Origin: Artemia franciscana | Lineage: Eukaryota > Arthropoda > Branchiopoda > Anostraca > Artemiidae | Direction: 5' to 3' | NCBI RefSeq assembly: GCF_032884065.1 | Contig: NW_027062662.1 | Span: 429,552-493,551, forward strand | Length of the DNA stretch: 64,000 nt | Part shown: positions 11,145 to 23,845 of the stretch, in pieces | Layout of the letters: every line of letters starts with the position of its first letter | Numbering within the stretch: the stretch's first letter is position 1 | Notes under the pieces: generated by a model | The model's input: the letters and a program-made list of their open reading frames with translations, nothing else | Told to the model about the DNA's origin: nothing | Databases searched by the model: none | Translations under genes and position numbers: made by a program

Positions 11145-12420
11145 CAGAGAGTCAGATTTTAGCGTCAAGAGTGAGTTGTTGTGGAGGGGACCACCCCTTT
11201 CATATACGGAATCATTTCTGTTCGTTTTAAGATTTAATGTCGCTAAATGTTTTTCAACAAATGCAGGTTCGAATTTGGCTCACCATACATGAAAAATAAA
11301 AAAGGAATTTGCATAATATTTTGGCAAAGTTTTCCCCCTGTGAAATTTACTCTGGAAAGCTCACTTTCAGCACCTACCCTCCCAATGTGAAAATCTCCCC
11401 ATATAAAATAACCGCTCCCGCGCCGAAAATATACCCATCAGAAAAATATCTATATACTTCCCAATAACCCATAAAATATGTAATATTTTACGGGAAGATG
11501 CTTAAGACAATTCCAACTCGATAAATATTTCCCCGGACAATTCCCCTTATTTTTTCCAAATATAAAATCTAGTTGCTAAAGAGAAAGAAAAATGAAAAAA
11601 GAATTTTGCATAGGAATCCTGGCAAATTCCCCCAGTAAAGACTTTCCTTTGGAAAGTTCATCCCGGGAAACTTCCCTTCCCATGGAAAATTATCCCTTAG
11701 AAAATCCCCCCAGAAGAGAATTCTCCTTTCTCCCCGAAAAATGTCTGTATACTTCCCCATAAGAAATACTATACGTGAATAATGGGCAAATTTTCTGACT
11801 TACATAGCTTTCCCCGAGGGTGTGGGGGTTTATGTTATCCTTAAAAACATGGTTACTGGGCTTTTATACTATGCTGAACAAAATGGCTGTCTAGGAATTT
11901 TGATCCGATAAATTTTAGAAAAAAAAAGGTAAGTGGGACGAGGGCCAGTTGGGTCCTCTAATCTTTTTAGTTTCTTTAAAAGAGCGGTAGAACTTTTAAT
12001 TTACGGTCGAATGAGCCCTTTGTCGATATTTAGGACTATTGTTTTGGGGCGATCAACCCTGAAGAAAACAAACAAATGATTAAACGTGCATTCGTGATGT
12101 TTCTTCTGGCAATAAAATAGAAAATTCCACATTTTTGCAGATGGGAGCTTGAAAAGTCAACATCAGGGTTCTCAGATACGCTGAATCTGATGGTGTGATT
12201 TCATTAGGATTCATTGACTCTCGGAGGATGTTTCTCTTCTTTCTCGAAAATCAGGCAAATTTTCTTAGGCTCGTAGCTTTTGATAAGTAGCACTAAACAT
12301 AATGAATCTTATGTATTTGGAATCAAAATAATAATCCGAATCTTTTGATACATCAATTGATATAAAATTTCTGTTTTTTAGAGTTTCGGTTACTATTGAA
12401 CTGCATCACTCTGTACTTAT
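11145..12420 (+). mobile_element. Diverged FB1-like copy joined to the previous one
   Basis: It starts inside the right arm of a left palindrome (AGATTTTAGCGTCAAGAGTG, then TTTCATATACGGAATCATTT) and follows the FB1 order through a C-rich block (11620-11830) to a decayed right end near 12364-12420 (TACTATTGAACTGCATCACT). It is more diverged than its neighbour, so the junction at 11144 joins copies of different age. Confidence 0.65.
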
Positions 12421-15400
12421 ATCTGACATTGGAAATTGCGTCTTCGCCATGACTGTGGCCCAGCTACAATTCAAATTCTAGACCTACATAGCCTAGGCTG
12501 GGCTATTAGACCAAAATGACCGAAACTAAAGTTGCAATTGTAAAAAAAGGGTGGGAACACAGAAAGGTAATGGATTGTGAGCTTTAGTCATACTTTGGTG
12601 GATAGCTTGTTGTTAAAAACAGTCCACTGCGCTTTTCGCCATATCCTAACTAGTGAATTCATCTATCTCGAGATTTCCTCCCCAGGCCTCCTAAATTAAA
12701 TTCGATCTTTCATGGTCAGGATGACTTTCGTCCACGTATTATTTGACGAAATTTTACAGCTAATATCAGCCTTTCAATGTCTCCCATCTTCTTTTCTTCC
12801 GCAACCCGCGCGTGTTATAACCGAATACGATGGATTTTTCTACACACGAGTCTTGTGGAACACCGCAAGGATGAGCGGGTATAGATGCACGCGTTCCTCT
12901 GAAAAACGCAATCTGTAGCAGTTATCCACCGATCCATGCTCTGTGCGAATATAGGGTGTGTTGTCGCCAAATGCTTCTTTCGCCAAGTTTCTAACAAAGG
13001 AAATCCGTGTGTATGTAGCTGTGACAATTTATTCTCCCTGACTTGATGCTTAGAAAAACCTCTAAGGAATTGGAAATTTAATTCAGAGGAACCTCTGAAA
13101 AAAAAATTTTGCAATTGCGATGTATCTTTTTTCATACTTTATGGTACTAATCATAGTGGAAATACAATCTAATTGAGTTAGTTAAGTTGACATTAACACA
13201 GCCATATACAACTAAAAACTGAGGAAAAATCCTGATACCATTTTTAGTGACAAAAAACTCTATTTGTAGATGTGTAGTTTTCAGTTGCAGCAGGTGCTAG
13301 TTTTTGAAAAAAGCTGCGGTAAAAAATCAGCTAAAAGTGTATTAAAGATGTGGCACCAAACACCTAAAGAAAGTATAGTTTTCCTTTGAAAGTTCATTTG
13401 TCTTTTGAGAATTAGAAGATCATTAATTGCGAATTAGCAGTGTGAGTATATGATAAGTAGATTATAAGGATGGAAACAACCATCACATACAACCCAGTGG
13501 GTTTCTCTAATGGTTGTTGAAAGCTGATGTAAGTGTTGTTTTTGTCAATGAATTTAATTATCTCTTGTCTTGTTAATGTTTGAATTTTTCTGGACGAAAT
13601 GTGTTGCTGATATTTTGCTATTAGTTTCCCCATTTTTTCGGTTTAAAAAGGTAATACAAGCGAAAATGTACTGCTGTTTAAAAACTTCCTAGGTTAGGTC
13701 AGCCAAAATCTCACTTTTTTCAGGTATGGATGATCTAAAATTGATCTAGGGAACAAAACATATTTTATTTTCACTTTTGTAGGTAAAAATAAATACTACA
13801 ATTATCACCTTTGTAGTTTGAGAAATTCTCAGTTTAAATACCCACCGGACATATCTAATTGATACCTCAATTTCCCCTAAGCAGCCCTGTATAGCACCAT
13901 GTATTTACATGTAAAATAAATAAGTATGTCATGACCAGAAATTCTCATCACTAACTCCTTATAAAAACGATTAAATTGCCACCGGATACGTCAAACTGAA
14001 CCCTCACTTTCCCAAAACCACGCTAAGACGCCAAATTAGCAGATAAGTGATGAACAGATCCAACATAAGCTATGTCAAGACCCACAATCTGAATCAATGA
14101 TGTCATTATCAAGTACCAAACAATTAATAATAAGCGTAACACCGCACTGGCAATTGCCATTAGCCATGTCATGAAAGAAGCCAATATTTGAGAAACCGGT
14201 AAATAGAAGGAAAGCCTACAATTAGCCAAAAATTTTAATATGACTTGCATTTTAATTTTCTAGATATGTGTCAGGAATGACTTGAAGTAAAAATCACGTC
14301 ACGATCTTATATCAGGTTTGATTTTTTAAATTGGTTTCTAACTGTTATGGCACTTAAAAAAATATAGGCCTTCAAAAATTAGCGATATGGCGATCCATCA
14401 ATGGCAAAACTCGTACAATTCAGAGGAATCAGAGGAACAGTTAGTTCATAATGTTTCACTATATAATATTTCGTTCAACGCAAAAATAGGAAAATATTGT
14501 AAAACAGGGAATACCTTTGAAACAGCTTAAAAATAAAAAGATTCCCCTCTTAAAGTGAAGTGAAGAATGAGCAATAGTGCTATGATGAATTAATCTATCA
14601 AAAGACAGAACTGGAATTCAATCTCTTTGTTAGTCTCAGTGTTACTGATTTATTGGGAGACTTAGCAAATTCACAATCCGACAAATGACATCAAAACTAC
14701 CAAAAATCTACAGAAAACTATGGTTCTCCGGAAAAAGTGAATTTTTCAGGTTCGGATGGCATAAAAAAACGTCTTTTGGGAAAGGATTGATATGGGAGAG
14801 AACTAAAACTTTGCCTAAGACTATTTTTGTATTCTGTTAGCCCCAAAAGACAAAATTATTTGCCTTAAGTGTATAAAAACCCAATAACGTCTTTACTGTT
14901 GACGAAGTGGCAAGTGTTATCTGGATGCAGCATCAGCTGTCTCGATTAACGATATCAAAAAACTACTTCACTCGGGATATTAGTCCGACCCTGTCAAAGC
15001 ATTTTTACAGCTGTATTAGGATATTGTCAACTCATTTTCACTGGTAGATGTAATTTTAGCCCTCTGGCCATATTCCTTCACTCTGCAGGTATTTGTCTTG
15101 TTTCTAGGGGGGGGGGGCTAATTGAACAAAATGAAGAGTTGGGGGTTAATTTACCTTCTAATATCTAGGGGGAAATTTCGATGTTTTGTCAATGTGGATA
15201 CCAAAAAACGTATTTTTAATGGAAATACCCTCAAAACTTTTTTTCAACATCTAGGAGAACCAAATTAAGTGAGCGGGGAAAGGGGTAGCAGTTAGCTATT
15301 TCTTCGTTCATGCATCCGCTATAGACCGAATATTTACAGTAAAATTATATCTACTGACAGAGGGAAGCTCTGTCTCAGAAAGCTAACACAAAGACAAAAT

Positions 15401-16449
15401 TATTTTTTAGCTCATGGTTTCAATTCTCTATTCTGGGAATGCTAATTGGGACGAAGCACTTCGACCACTTTCTTAAAAACTTCTCCCCTCCTAGATTTTG
15501 AAAAATTTCTTTTTACGGAATTTCTTATTGAATACTTTTTTTGGTATTTTCATTAAAAAAATAAGCCACAAAATTATTACCTTTCTATTGTTGTCAAGTG
15601 GGGGGAGGGGGACATTTTATAACTCCCAATACCCCCACCTGGATCCGCAAAAAACTTTTTTTGGTATTGCACTTGAAAAATGTTTTTTGTTGTTTTTTTT
15701 TGGTTTTTTCATTGCAAAAATTAAAGTTAATATTTAAAGTTAAAATTAAAAGAATATTTTGCCCCCCCAAAAAAATCCGTAAATTGTTACTCACGTTAGT
15801 ATTATTTAAATACTTAACTTAAATGAAAACCGATCTACAACAACAAAAGAAAGGGCAGAGCATAAATAGCAAAACAAGTAAAAACGAACAGTTACGCTAT
15901 TAAACACTAGCGACAACATTAATAAATGGTAATCTATTACGAGGCAATAAAGAAACATGGACAAAATAAAAATAGATCAAATAAGAACCCCAACCAAAGG
16001 GTGACCATCAGTATCCTTTAAACAATTGCTGGTAAAAATAAAACTGTTTTTATATTTTTTAGTCAGTTTTGAGACTGCGATTTCTGTGTCGGTTGCGCTA
16101 TATTTGCTGGTCAATCTTGATTTGCAATGTCCATGGTGGTTTGTGAAGGAGATATTTGGCAAAACGGAAGAACGTTGAACTTATTTTTGCTCTATTAGTT
16201 TTATCCAAAGGCATATTATGCCTTAACGGTCATCATTGACGAGTAGTCATCAATAAAGACCGTTAATATGATGGCCGTTAATTTATGACTGGTTATGACA
16301 GCGTTCAGTCATCATTGATAGTACCTGCTTCCGATGTAAATGAAACAGTCATTCATTTACGGCAGCATAAATCAACTCAGGGGAGGAGGGAAAGGCAGTT
16401 GGAAAAAATAAATAAAAAACATTTCAAGGCTGGTGCTTTTCTAAAATAC
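12421..16449. other. Intron, no gene recognised
   Basis: This stretch lies in the 12.3-kb intron 4472-16747. A minus-strand open frame of 106 codons at 12815-13135 shows no known domain. C/G-runs occur near 15105 and 15600. Nothing here supports a gene. Confidence 0.5.
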
Positions 16450-16640
16450 CTGTTGTAAAGCAGTGGATTGATGCTCTGCTTGGTAATACGGAGCACCCAG
16501 GCTTGATCCTCGCTGCAGGAAGGATGGGCGACAATCTTGCTACTTGTCCCTGTAAAAAACACTAAGAAACTAAAACGTCGACTCGACGCCCTATGCGCCA
16601 ACAATGGCTCAGAAGGATCTTTATCTTTTTTCCTTTTTTA
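16450..16640 (+). repeat. SINE-like tRNA-derived repeat
   Basis: CTCTGCTTGGTAATACGGAG precedes a B-box-like GGCTTGATCCTCG, then CTGCAGGAAGGATGGGCG and a tail of GTCGACTCGACGCCCTATGC that ends in a T/C-rich run. The tRNA-like head matches the scraps at 2065-2190 and 3985-4065. It lies about 100 bp upstream of an exon. Call based on layout only. Confidence 0.45.
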
Positions 16641-16747
16641 AAGCTAGGGGAATACCCCCAGTTTTAGAAGACTTTTATTATAGCCTACTATTAAAGTCTT
16701 GTAAGTCTCAGTGTCAAATACCATCAGTTTATTGAATCTGTTTCTAG

Positions 16748-16986
16748 GTGGTCCCCTAACTGTCCAGGAGGCACCTTGGAGATCCCCATTAGCAACTGCA
16801 TTCGTTCAAGCTGGTGAGGAAATAGGCTACGAAAACAGAGATGGCAATGGTGAATTTCAAAGTGGTTTCATGATTGCGCAGGGTACACTTCGCCGAGCCT
16901 CAAGATGCTCCACCGCAAAGGCATTCATAAGACCAGTGAGACACAGGAAGAATTTCCATGTTTCTATGCACTCTTATGCACATAAA
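16748..16986 (+). CDS. GMC oxidoreductase, internal exon
   Basis: This codes for about 80 residues continuing from the previous exon: [58 protein letters not shown] and [12 protein letters not shown]. These are the residues that in this family follow the first signature and lead into the second FAD-binding segment. The acceptor is TTTCTAG before 16748 and the donor GTAAGC at 16987. The exon starts in phase 1 and ends on a codon boundary, so it joins cleanly to the exon at 30859 across a 13.9-kb intron. No stop or frameshift. Confidence 0.93.
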
Positions 16987-17224
16987 GTAAGCTTCTTATT
17001 TTATTATTAAGAATATATCTGAGTCACGTCATAGTCATATCTGGTGACAAGATTTATGATTGATAATTGCTCCTCCCTGATGTCGACATTATGCTTAAAC
17101 TAGCTGTTGGGGAGGTGCTTTGTGCCCCCCCCCCCAATCCCCCGCGCGCGCGTAAGTCGTTCCGCGCGCGGTGGGGCTTGTTACGCGCCATTGTAGTTGT
17201 GTCCCTATGTCCCACCTGTGAATA

Positions 17225-17394
<170 letters not shown>

Positions 17395-17400
17395 TTTAAC

Positions 17401-17591
17401 TACGTAAAACTTGCGAATATACAACATTCTTTGCTGTCCTATTGTCTGTGCATATAAAAAGATTGTCAGGTTTACCGACTCTTGAACATGCAACATATAA
17501 TGGTCCGTGGGAAAACAATCCGTATTCAGATCTATACCTCAAGATTCTAATGATTGCCCTTGAGCTTTGTTGATGATGATTGCTAATCGAC
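17401..17591 (-). pseudogene. Helitron helicase C-terminal remnant
   Basis: On the minus strand the same helicase tail as at 3085-3282 can be read: RLAI..INKAQGQSLE, then one in-frame TGA, then a segment ending near NVVYSQVLR. It differs from the + copies: the first of their two stops is a sense codon here, and a base is missing near the CFSHG motif, giving a frameshift. It is non-functional. Confidence 0.8.
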
Positions 17592-18709
17592 CATTCCCTT
17601 TGTCGCCGTCGTCATTTATATATCCCCCTGTGCCCCCCGGCGTCCCCTTTGTAGAAGTGTCCCTGTGTCCCGATCGTCATTTATATTCCCTGTGTCCCGG
17701 TCGTCATTTGTGTCCCGGTGTCCCAGTCTGTGATTTCTCTTTGACTGTCCTGGGCGTCATTTATATTCCTTGTGTCCCGGTGTTCGTCATTTGTGTCCCG
17801 GTGTCCCGGTCTGTATATACATTCGTTTTTGAATTGGTCTTTGTTTTAGTTTTTAGTGTTTTACCCTATGTCCCGGTCGTCATTTATATTCCCTGTGTCC
17901 CGGTCGTCATTTGTGTCCCGGTGTCCCGGTTGTCATTTGTGTCCCGGAGTCCCGGTCCTTATATACATTCGTTTTTGAATTGGTTTTTTTTTTAGTTTTT
18001 AGTTTTTTACCTTTTTTCAGTTTTTTTAGTTATACCTCATGATTCTAATGATTGCCCTTGAGCTTTGTTGATGGTGATTGCTAATCGAACATTCCCTGTG
18101 TCCCCGTCATCATTTATATATCCCCCTGTGCCGCCGGCGTCTCCGTTGTAGTCGTGTCCCTGTGTCCCGGTCGTCATTTATATTCCCTGTGTCCCGGTCG
18201 TCATTTGTATCCCGGTGTCCCGGTCTGTATATACATTCGTTTTTTTAGTTTTGTTTTTCTCCTTTATTTTTCATTTTTTTCCTTTTTTATTTTTTTTTCT
18301 TTTTTTTTTTTTTTTAGTTTTGTAGCTTTTTTAGTTTTTTTATTAGTTTTTAGTTTTTTTTCTTTTTAGTTTTTTTGTAGTTTTTACCTTTTTTTTAGTT
18401 TTTTTAGTTTTTTTTTTTACTTATGTCCTGGTCATCATTTATACTCCCTGTGTCCCGGTCGTCATTTGTGTCCCGGTGCTTTGTTGATGGTGATTGCTAA
18501 TCGAACATTCCTTGTGTCCCGGTCGCTTTCTCTTTGAGTGTCGTCATTTATATTCCCTATGTGCCGGTGTCCCGGTCGTCATTTGTGTCCCGATGTTCTG
18601 GTCTGTAATTTCGTCAGTCGAAAACATGACGTCAGTCAACACACAAGCATGACGTCACCCGACAGACCCACACACACACAGACAACTTATTTTTATATAT
18701 ATAGATAGA

Positions 18710-19858
18710 TTAAAGAAGATGAAAATTGAAATGGAAAAATCTTAGTCTGGGGAAGCTTTCATCGACTTTTGTTTATTACCAAGTGCTGTCTGTGAATACA
18801 ACGTTTTACATCGATGTTTTACAGTTTAAACAGTGAAATTTGGTGGGAGGGGTACAAAAAATTGTTCATATTCATTTGTGTTACGTTCTTTAGGAGCTGG
18901 AAAACATTTCTGGGGGGGGGTCAAACTCCCTACCCCCTTGGATACGATCATCTTATCATTTATTTACTTTTTTGTTAAAAATTCCTTTATAGAAAAGAGA
19001 GTAGTACTTTAACAAAAGTACAACTCTAGGTTTTCATTTTTCTATTTTCAAAAAATAATACACTCCAATCCTAACTTTTAAGCTATACAGTTAGACATTC
19101 CCCGACTCGTCAGACACAGAATACATTCTTGACACTGTAGCTGTGTTGTAACTGTGTGGCTTTTTCTGAGGTAACACTCTAGAAAATTTAACTGGAAATT
19201 TAAAATTGTTGATGCTCAAAAGTAATCGGGCTCTATTTTAAGGCTCTTTTTAAGACTCAAAAGTAATGGGATGACAACCGGTCCTCTAGAAAACCCTTTT
19301 TAGCTGCTCTCCTCCCAAAGATATCCGATTAACACTATTACGTTTGTTGATTCATAATAGTTGAAATGTAAAATAGCTATACCTTCTGGGATGGCTTGGC
19401 CTCCCAGAGCCCGTGAGAAAGAGATGTAAGCTCTTCAAGTTGTCCTTTTCTCACATATAATGCTTGTGATTAGGAAAGGGGGTTTGATCCTGGTCCCTCA
19501 AAAATGCTTAGGGTATTGTGGTAAGCTTCAGGGAGTGTCCAGGGGATGTTGACCTAATCTAAAGCACCACGTGAATGTAGGCTGTCAAAAAGGCGTATCA
19601 GAAATATCTCAAGAACGGCTAAGGCAGGCATGTATACAAGACTCATTCAGTTGGGGCCAAATCCTTTGAAACAGTATATAAAAGGCGCATATATTACGTT
19701 ACAAAAAACGAATGGAAACATATTCAGAAATAATACTTCATCCTGTATACCAAACTACAACTTTTGAGCAGAGTTAAAAGGAAAGTTTTCTAGAATATCA
19801 TACACTGACATAGAAACAACTCCACTAAAATTCGAAAGTACCTATCCCTTTAGTAGGC
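18710..19858. other. Intron, no gene recognised
   Basis: AT-rich intron sequence after the Helitron. No open frame above 60 codons and no repeat unit was recognised. Confidence 0.5.
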
Positions 19859-20480
19859 CTTCACCCATTCGACGGCCGAGAAAGGTTTTTAGCCATTTTA
19901 TTGAAGAAAAGGGCCCCTCAACACATGCTACAGAAGTAGGAATGAAACAAAAAATATAAAGCAACATGCGGTTGTTGGGGTATATGCCTTACTTTCATAC
20001 AGACAAGTTCTGTGCTGCCGTTTTTGGAAAAAAATTGGTAGCTACGTTCAGCCCATCATAGTTCAAACTCAGCCTTCGCAGGCTAAGTAGTAGTAATAGG
20101 CTAAGTCGCGAGTAGTAGTAGTAGTTGCAAAGAGTAACAGTACTAGTTATAAATGGTAGTAGTAGTCACACACATTCGACTTCACCCATTCGACTGCCGA
20201 GAAAGGTTTTTAGTCATTTTATTAAAGAAAAGAGCCCCTCAAAACATGCTATAGAAGCAGGAATGAAACAAAAAATATAAAGCAACATGTGGTTTTTGGG
20301 GTATATGCCTCACTTGCATACAGCTAAGTTCTGCGCTGCCGTCTTTGGAAAAAAGATTGGTAGCTACATTCAGCCCATCTTCAAACTCATCCTTTGCAGT
20401 CTAAGTAGTAGTAATAGGCTAAATCGCGAGTAGTAGTAGTTGCAAATAGCAATAGTACTAGTTACAAGTGGTAGTAGCAG
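19859..20480. repeat. Tandem duplication, two ~320-bp units
   Basis: Both units begin TTCACCCATTCGAC (19859 and about 20181), share AACAAAAAATATAAAGCAAC and TTGGTAGCTAC, and run into an AGTAGTAGTAATAGGCTAA segment with short AGT-rich ends. They differ by scattered substitutions, so the duplication is not very recent. The second unit leads into the longer AGT-rich array. Confidence 0.8.
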
Positions 20481-20825
20481 TCACAATTAGTAGTAGTAGC
20501 TGTCACACATAGTAGTAGCAGTCACAATTAGTAGTAGTAGCAGTCACAATTAGTAGCAGTAGCCGTAAGAAGTAGAAACAGCATTCACAAGTAGTAATAA
20601 TAGTCGTAAATAGCAGTATTAGAGCGCTAACTGTGCTAGTAGTTACAAGTAATACAAGTAGTTACAAGAAGCATAGTCACAAATAGCAGTAATGTTTGTA
20701 AGTAGCAGTAGTAGTTGCGATTGGCAGTGGTAACCGTGAGTGGTAGTGGTTGTCACGATTAGTAGTAGTATTTGCAAGTGGGGGTAGTAGTAGCAGTAGT
20801 GGCTGTTTTGTTAGCACTGCAGTCT
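20481..20825. repeat. Degenerate AGT/GTA-rich array
   Basis: A series of (AGT)2-5 runs separated by TCACAA, TGCAA or CCGTAA-type spacers, on the + strand. It looks like a cryptically simple array with a longer, irregular higher-order unit. Its complement (ACT-rich) appears at 22070-23530. Confidence 0.8.
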
Positions 20826-22069
20826 TGTAGTAATATGCACATAGTGTACTTTGGTTAGTTCAATATCCTCCTCAACATGCCCTGAAAGTTTCAACTTAAC
20901 ACCTTTAGCAATGCAATGTATCTAGGGGAGGGGTCCTCACTCGGGCCCTCTGTTGAACCTCATTTTATTATTATCTAATAATCTCTGATCCTTAGCACAG
21001 AACTAGGTACAGTGGGACAATGATTTTATAACCGCTTTCGATTATTTTCTGGTCTGTTTATCTGATTGGGTCACCAGCATAGTATTAACCCATCTGCTGT
21101 CAAAATTCTTACCTTTGTTAAGCAATCTTTGTGTTAACTGCTACTTTGAAAGATCATTGGTTTGTGGTCCTTCTCTTGTCTTTAGGTGATAAAGCAGTCA
21201 TTCTTGCAGTTAAGCACGGGTGTTTCAGTTGATAAGCTAAAACCAAGTGTAGCCAAAAATTAGACAAGTGTGAAATGTCGAAAAAAAAATTCTCAGCTTT
21301 GGGGACGACGTCAGACGTCGTCTGACAATGATTCGTCAGACGACGAATCATTGAGTTTACATCGGGAAAAATTATATAGTAGCCTACTCATCAGGACATG
21401 GCCATAGCACCTGAACTTCTAACTTAAGCTCGAAAACTAGTACCAATTGCTTAGGTAGTAGTAGACAAACGTGCCCAAATAAACGCTGACGTTTAAGCTT
21501 GACACTGGTACCTTTTTTGAAAGAAGAGGTTCAGTTTCCGCTGAAACCAATTATAATATACTAAAAATGTGTTTAAAAATAAACGTAGACTATTATTTCC
21601 CAGGTCATATCATACGCTGAAAAACAAAGGAAGTTTTTGCGGTAAACAAGGGTGTTAACGTGAATTGGGAACACCCCTTGGGAAACTTCTTTAAAAATCA
21701 GTCGAATTCCTATCATAAAGACGCTGGTGTCTAAATGTGGAAGTCTTCTAGTAACAGTGAGCCGGCATAAATCCTCTACAGTCCTATTGAATACTGAGAA
21801 AAGAGATGAAATATAAATAAACAGAAAACAGCATTGTCTCATCAGAGAAATAATAGTGTTGTGTGGTCGGTAAGGACTTAAACTGCATGGGGACGAAAAT
21901 TTGGGGATATAGACCTTAGTGTAGCTGGTAAAAACTATTGAAAATTTAGGACTTTACGACACTGTTGGCGGAAAAACGATCCAATAATGAAAGAGGTGTT
22001 TGATAAAAGTGCGGTCAAGTACTGATGCCCTATTATTCAGAACGAACTGGTTGATCTTGGAGGTTGATG
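20826..22069. other. Spacer between the AGT and ACT arrays
   Basis: No gene recognised. A perfect short inverted repeat of GACGTCGTCTGACAATGATTCG type occurs near 21305-21350 (GTCAGACGACG on both strands). Minus-strand frames at 21154-21351 and 21573-21842 have no recognised domain. Confidence 0.4.
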
Positions 22070-23530
22070 TTACTGTCGCTACTACTACTACTACTTCTTA
22101 CAACTATTGCTACTGCTTATTACCAATACTACTACATATGAGTACTAAGCTACTGGCAATTCTTGTGACTGTTTCTACGTACTACTATTTCTACTACTTG
22201 CGACAATTACTACTATCTGTTACAACTACAACGGCTTGCGATTACTACTTCTACATACAACAACTACTGCTTCTTACGACTGCTGCAACCACTTTTGAGT
22301 GCTACTCCTTCTTGGGACTACTATTTCTTGTAACAACTACTACTACTACTTTTGACTACTACAATCAATTGGGAATACTGCTGCCGCGTGCAAATACTAA
22401 GCTACTGCTACTATTTGCGACTACTTTTTGTAACTACTATTACTTCTTGTAACAACTACTACTACTTGTAGCTACTACTTCTATTTGTAACTACTACTTC
22501 TATTTACTACCACTATCAGTACTTGCGACTAATACTGCTACTTGTGACTACTACGACTACTGGCAAATAATAGTGATGTTGTTGAAGACAGATACAACTA
22601 CTTGCGACTGCCACTACTACTGCTACCTGTGACTACTAGTACTGTTTGCAACTGCAACTACAACTTTCGACTGCTACTACTATTTGCGACTACTACCACT
22701 ACTAATTATAGCCACTGCTACTTGTGACTGTTTATACTATTTGTGACTACTATTATTACTCATAGCTACAGCTGTTGCTTGCGACTACTACTATTGCTTA
22801 CGACTACTACTACAACTACTTGCGACTACTACTTGTGGCTACTACTACTGCATGCAGCTACTAGGATACTGCCACTTATGCAACAAATACTAATTTTTTT
22901 TACTTGTACCGCTATTTGTGATTTATGCTACTACTACTATCTGTGATTTTTCCCACTACTTGAAAACTATGCCGGCTGCTACTGTTTATTGCTACTACTG
23001 ATGTCAATTAACACTACTATTTACTCCCTCCACTCCTTCTTAGGACTGATACTGATGACTATCATTACTTTTTGGGTCTATTTGTGGCCACTACTACTGC
23101 GTGTGAATATTACTGCTACTTTTTACGGTTACTAGTGCTTGTAAAAATATACATTACTTGTGATTGCTACTACTACTGGCGACTATTTTTGACTCTTACT
23201 ACAACTTGATACGAATGCTACTTCATGTAAATATTGCTGCTACTTGTGACTAGTACTACTGTTCAGGATTACTACTCCTGACCACTACTACCACTGCTTG
23301 TGACTTCTGCTAATTCTGACTACTTTACTAATTGCCACAACTACTACTTATGACTGCTGTTTTTAATTTCGGCTGATTTCATCGCTTACGACTCCTACTA
23401 CTACTTGTAACTGCTGCCACTACTTAAAACTACTGCTACTTTTTGCTTCTACTGCTGCTAAGTATAATTGCCACAACTATTTGCCACTACTGTTGGTACT
23501 TGTGACTGGTGCTGCCTGAGACTTGTCCTA
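22070..23530. repeat. Degenerate ACT-rich array, 1.4 kb
   Basis: About 1.4 kb of (ACT)2-5 runs separated by short spacers such as TTGCGACT, TTGTAACA and GCTACTTGTGA. This is the reverse complement of the 20481-20825 array, so the two flank a 1.2-kb spacer as a large imperfect inverted pair. The 150-codon frame at 22000-22452 is made of repeat-encoded Thr/Tyr/Leu and is not a gene. Confidence 0.85.
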
Positions 23531-23845
23531 TTTGCAACCATTAGTACTAATTTTGACAGTACTTGTGTATTAGCTAATAAACACTTGAGAAGTGAAGTTA
23601 GGTTAATCCTAATGAGATATAAACTTATTATAATATTTAGTTTATATAATAATACAGTTTGGGCTATATATTTGTACATTAAGGGTGGGGGGTAGTAAAG
23701 TATTTGAAAAGTGTCCCTAATGTAACCTAACGACCCCCCTCCCTGTCAAGTATGTATCAAGTATATAGCCCAAATTATACAAGTCTAATACATTCTGTCG
23801 AAGCCCAATGCACTGTATCACGCGTCAATTGACTTTGTATCTATG
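23531..23845. other. No recognisable feature
   Basis: Unique AT-rich sequence between the ACT array and the next FB1 copy. Confidence 0.4.

Noticed and set aside
12815..13135. 106-codon minus-strand ORF
   Set aside because: No recognised domain, upstream start, splice sites or neighbour to support it.
17567..18369. ORFs with repeated CPGRHLCPGVPV text
   Set aside because: These are translations of the Helitron minisatellite.
22000..22452. 150-codon ORF rich in Thr, Tyr and Leu
   Set aside because: It is encoded by the ACT-rich array and its composition follows the repeat.
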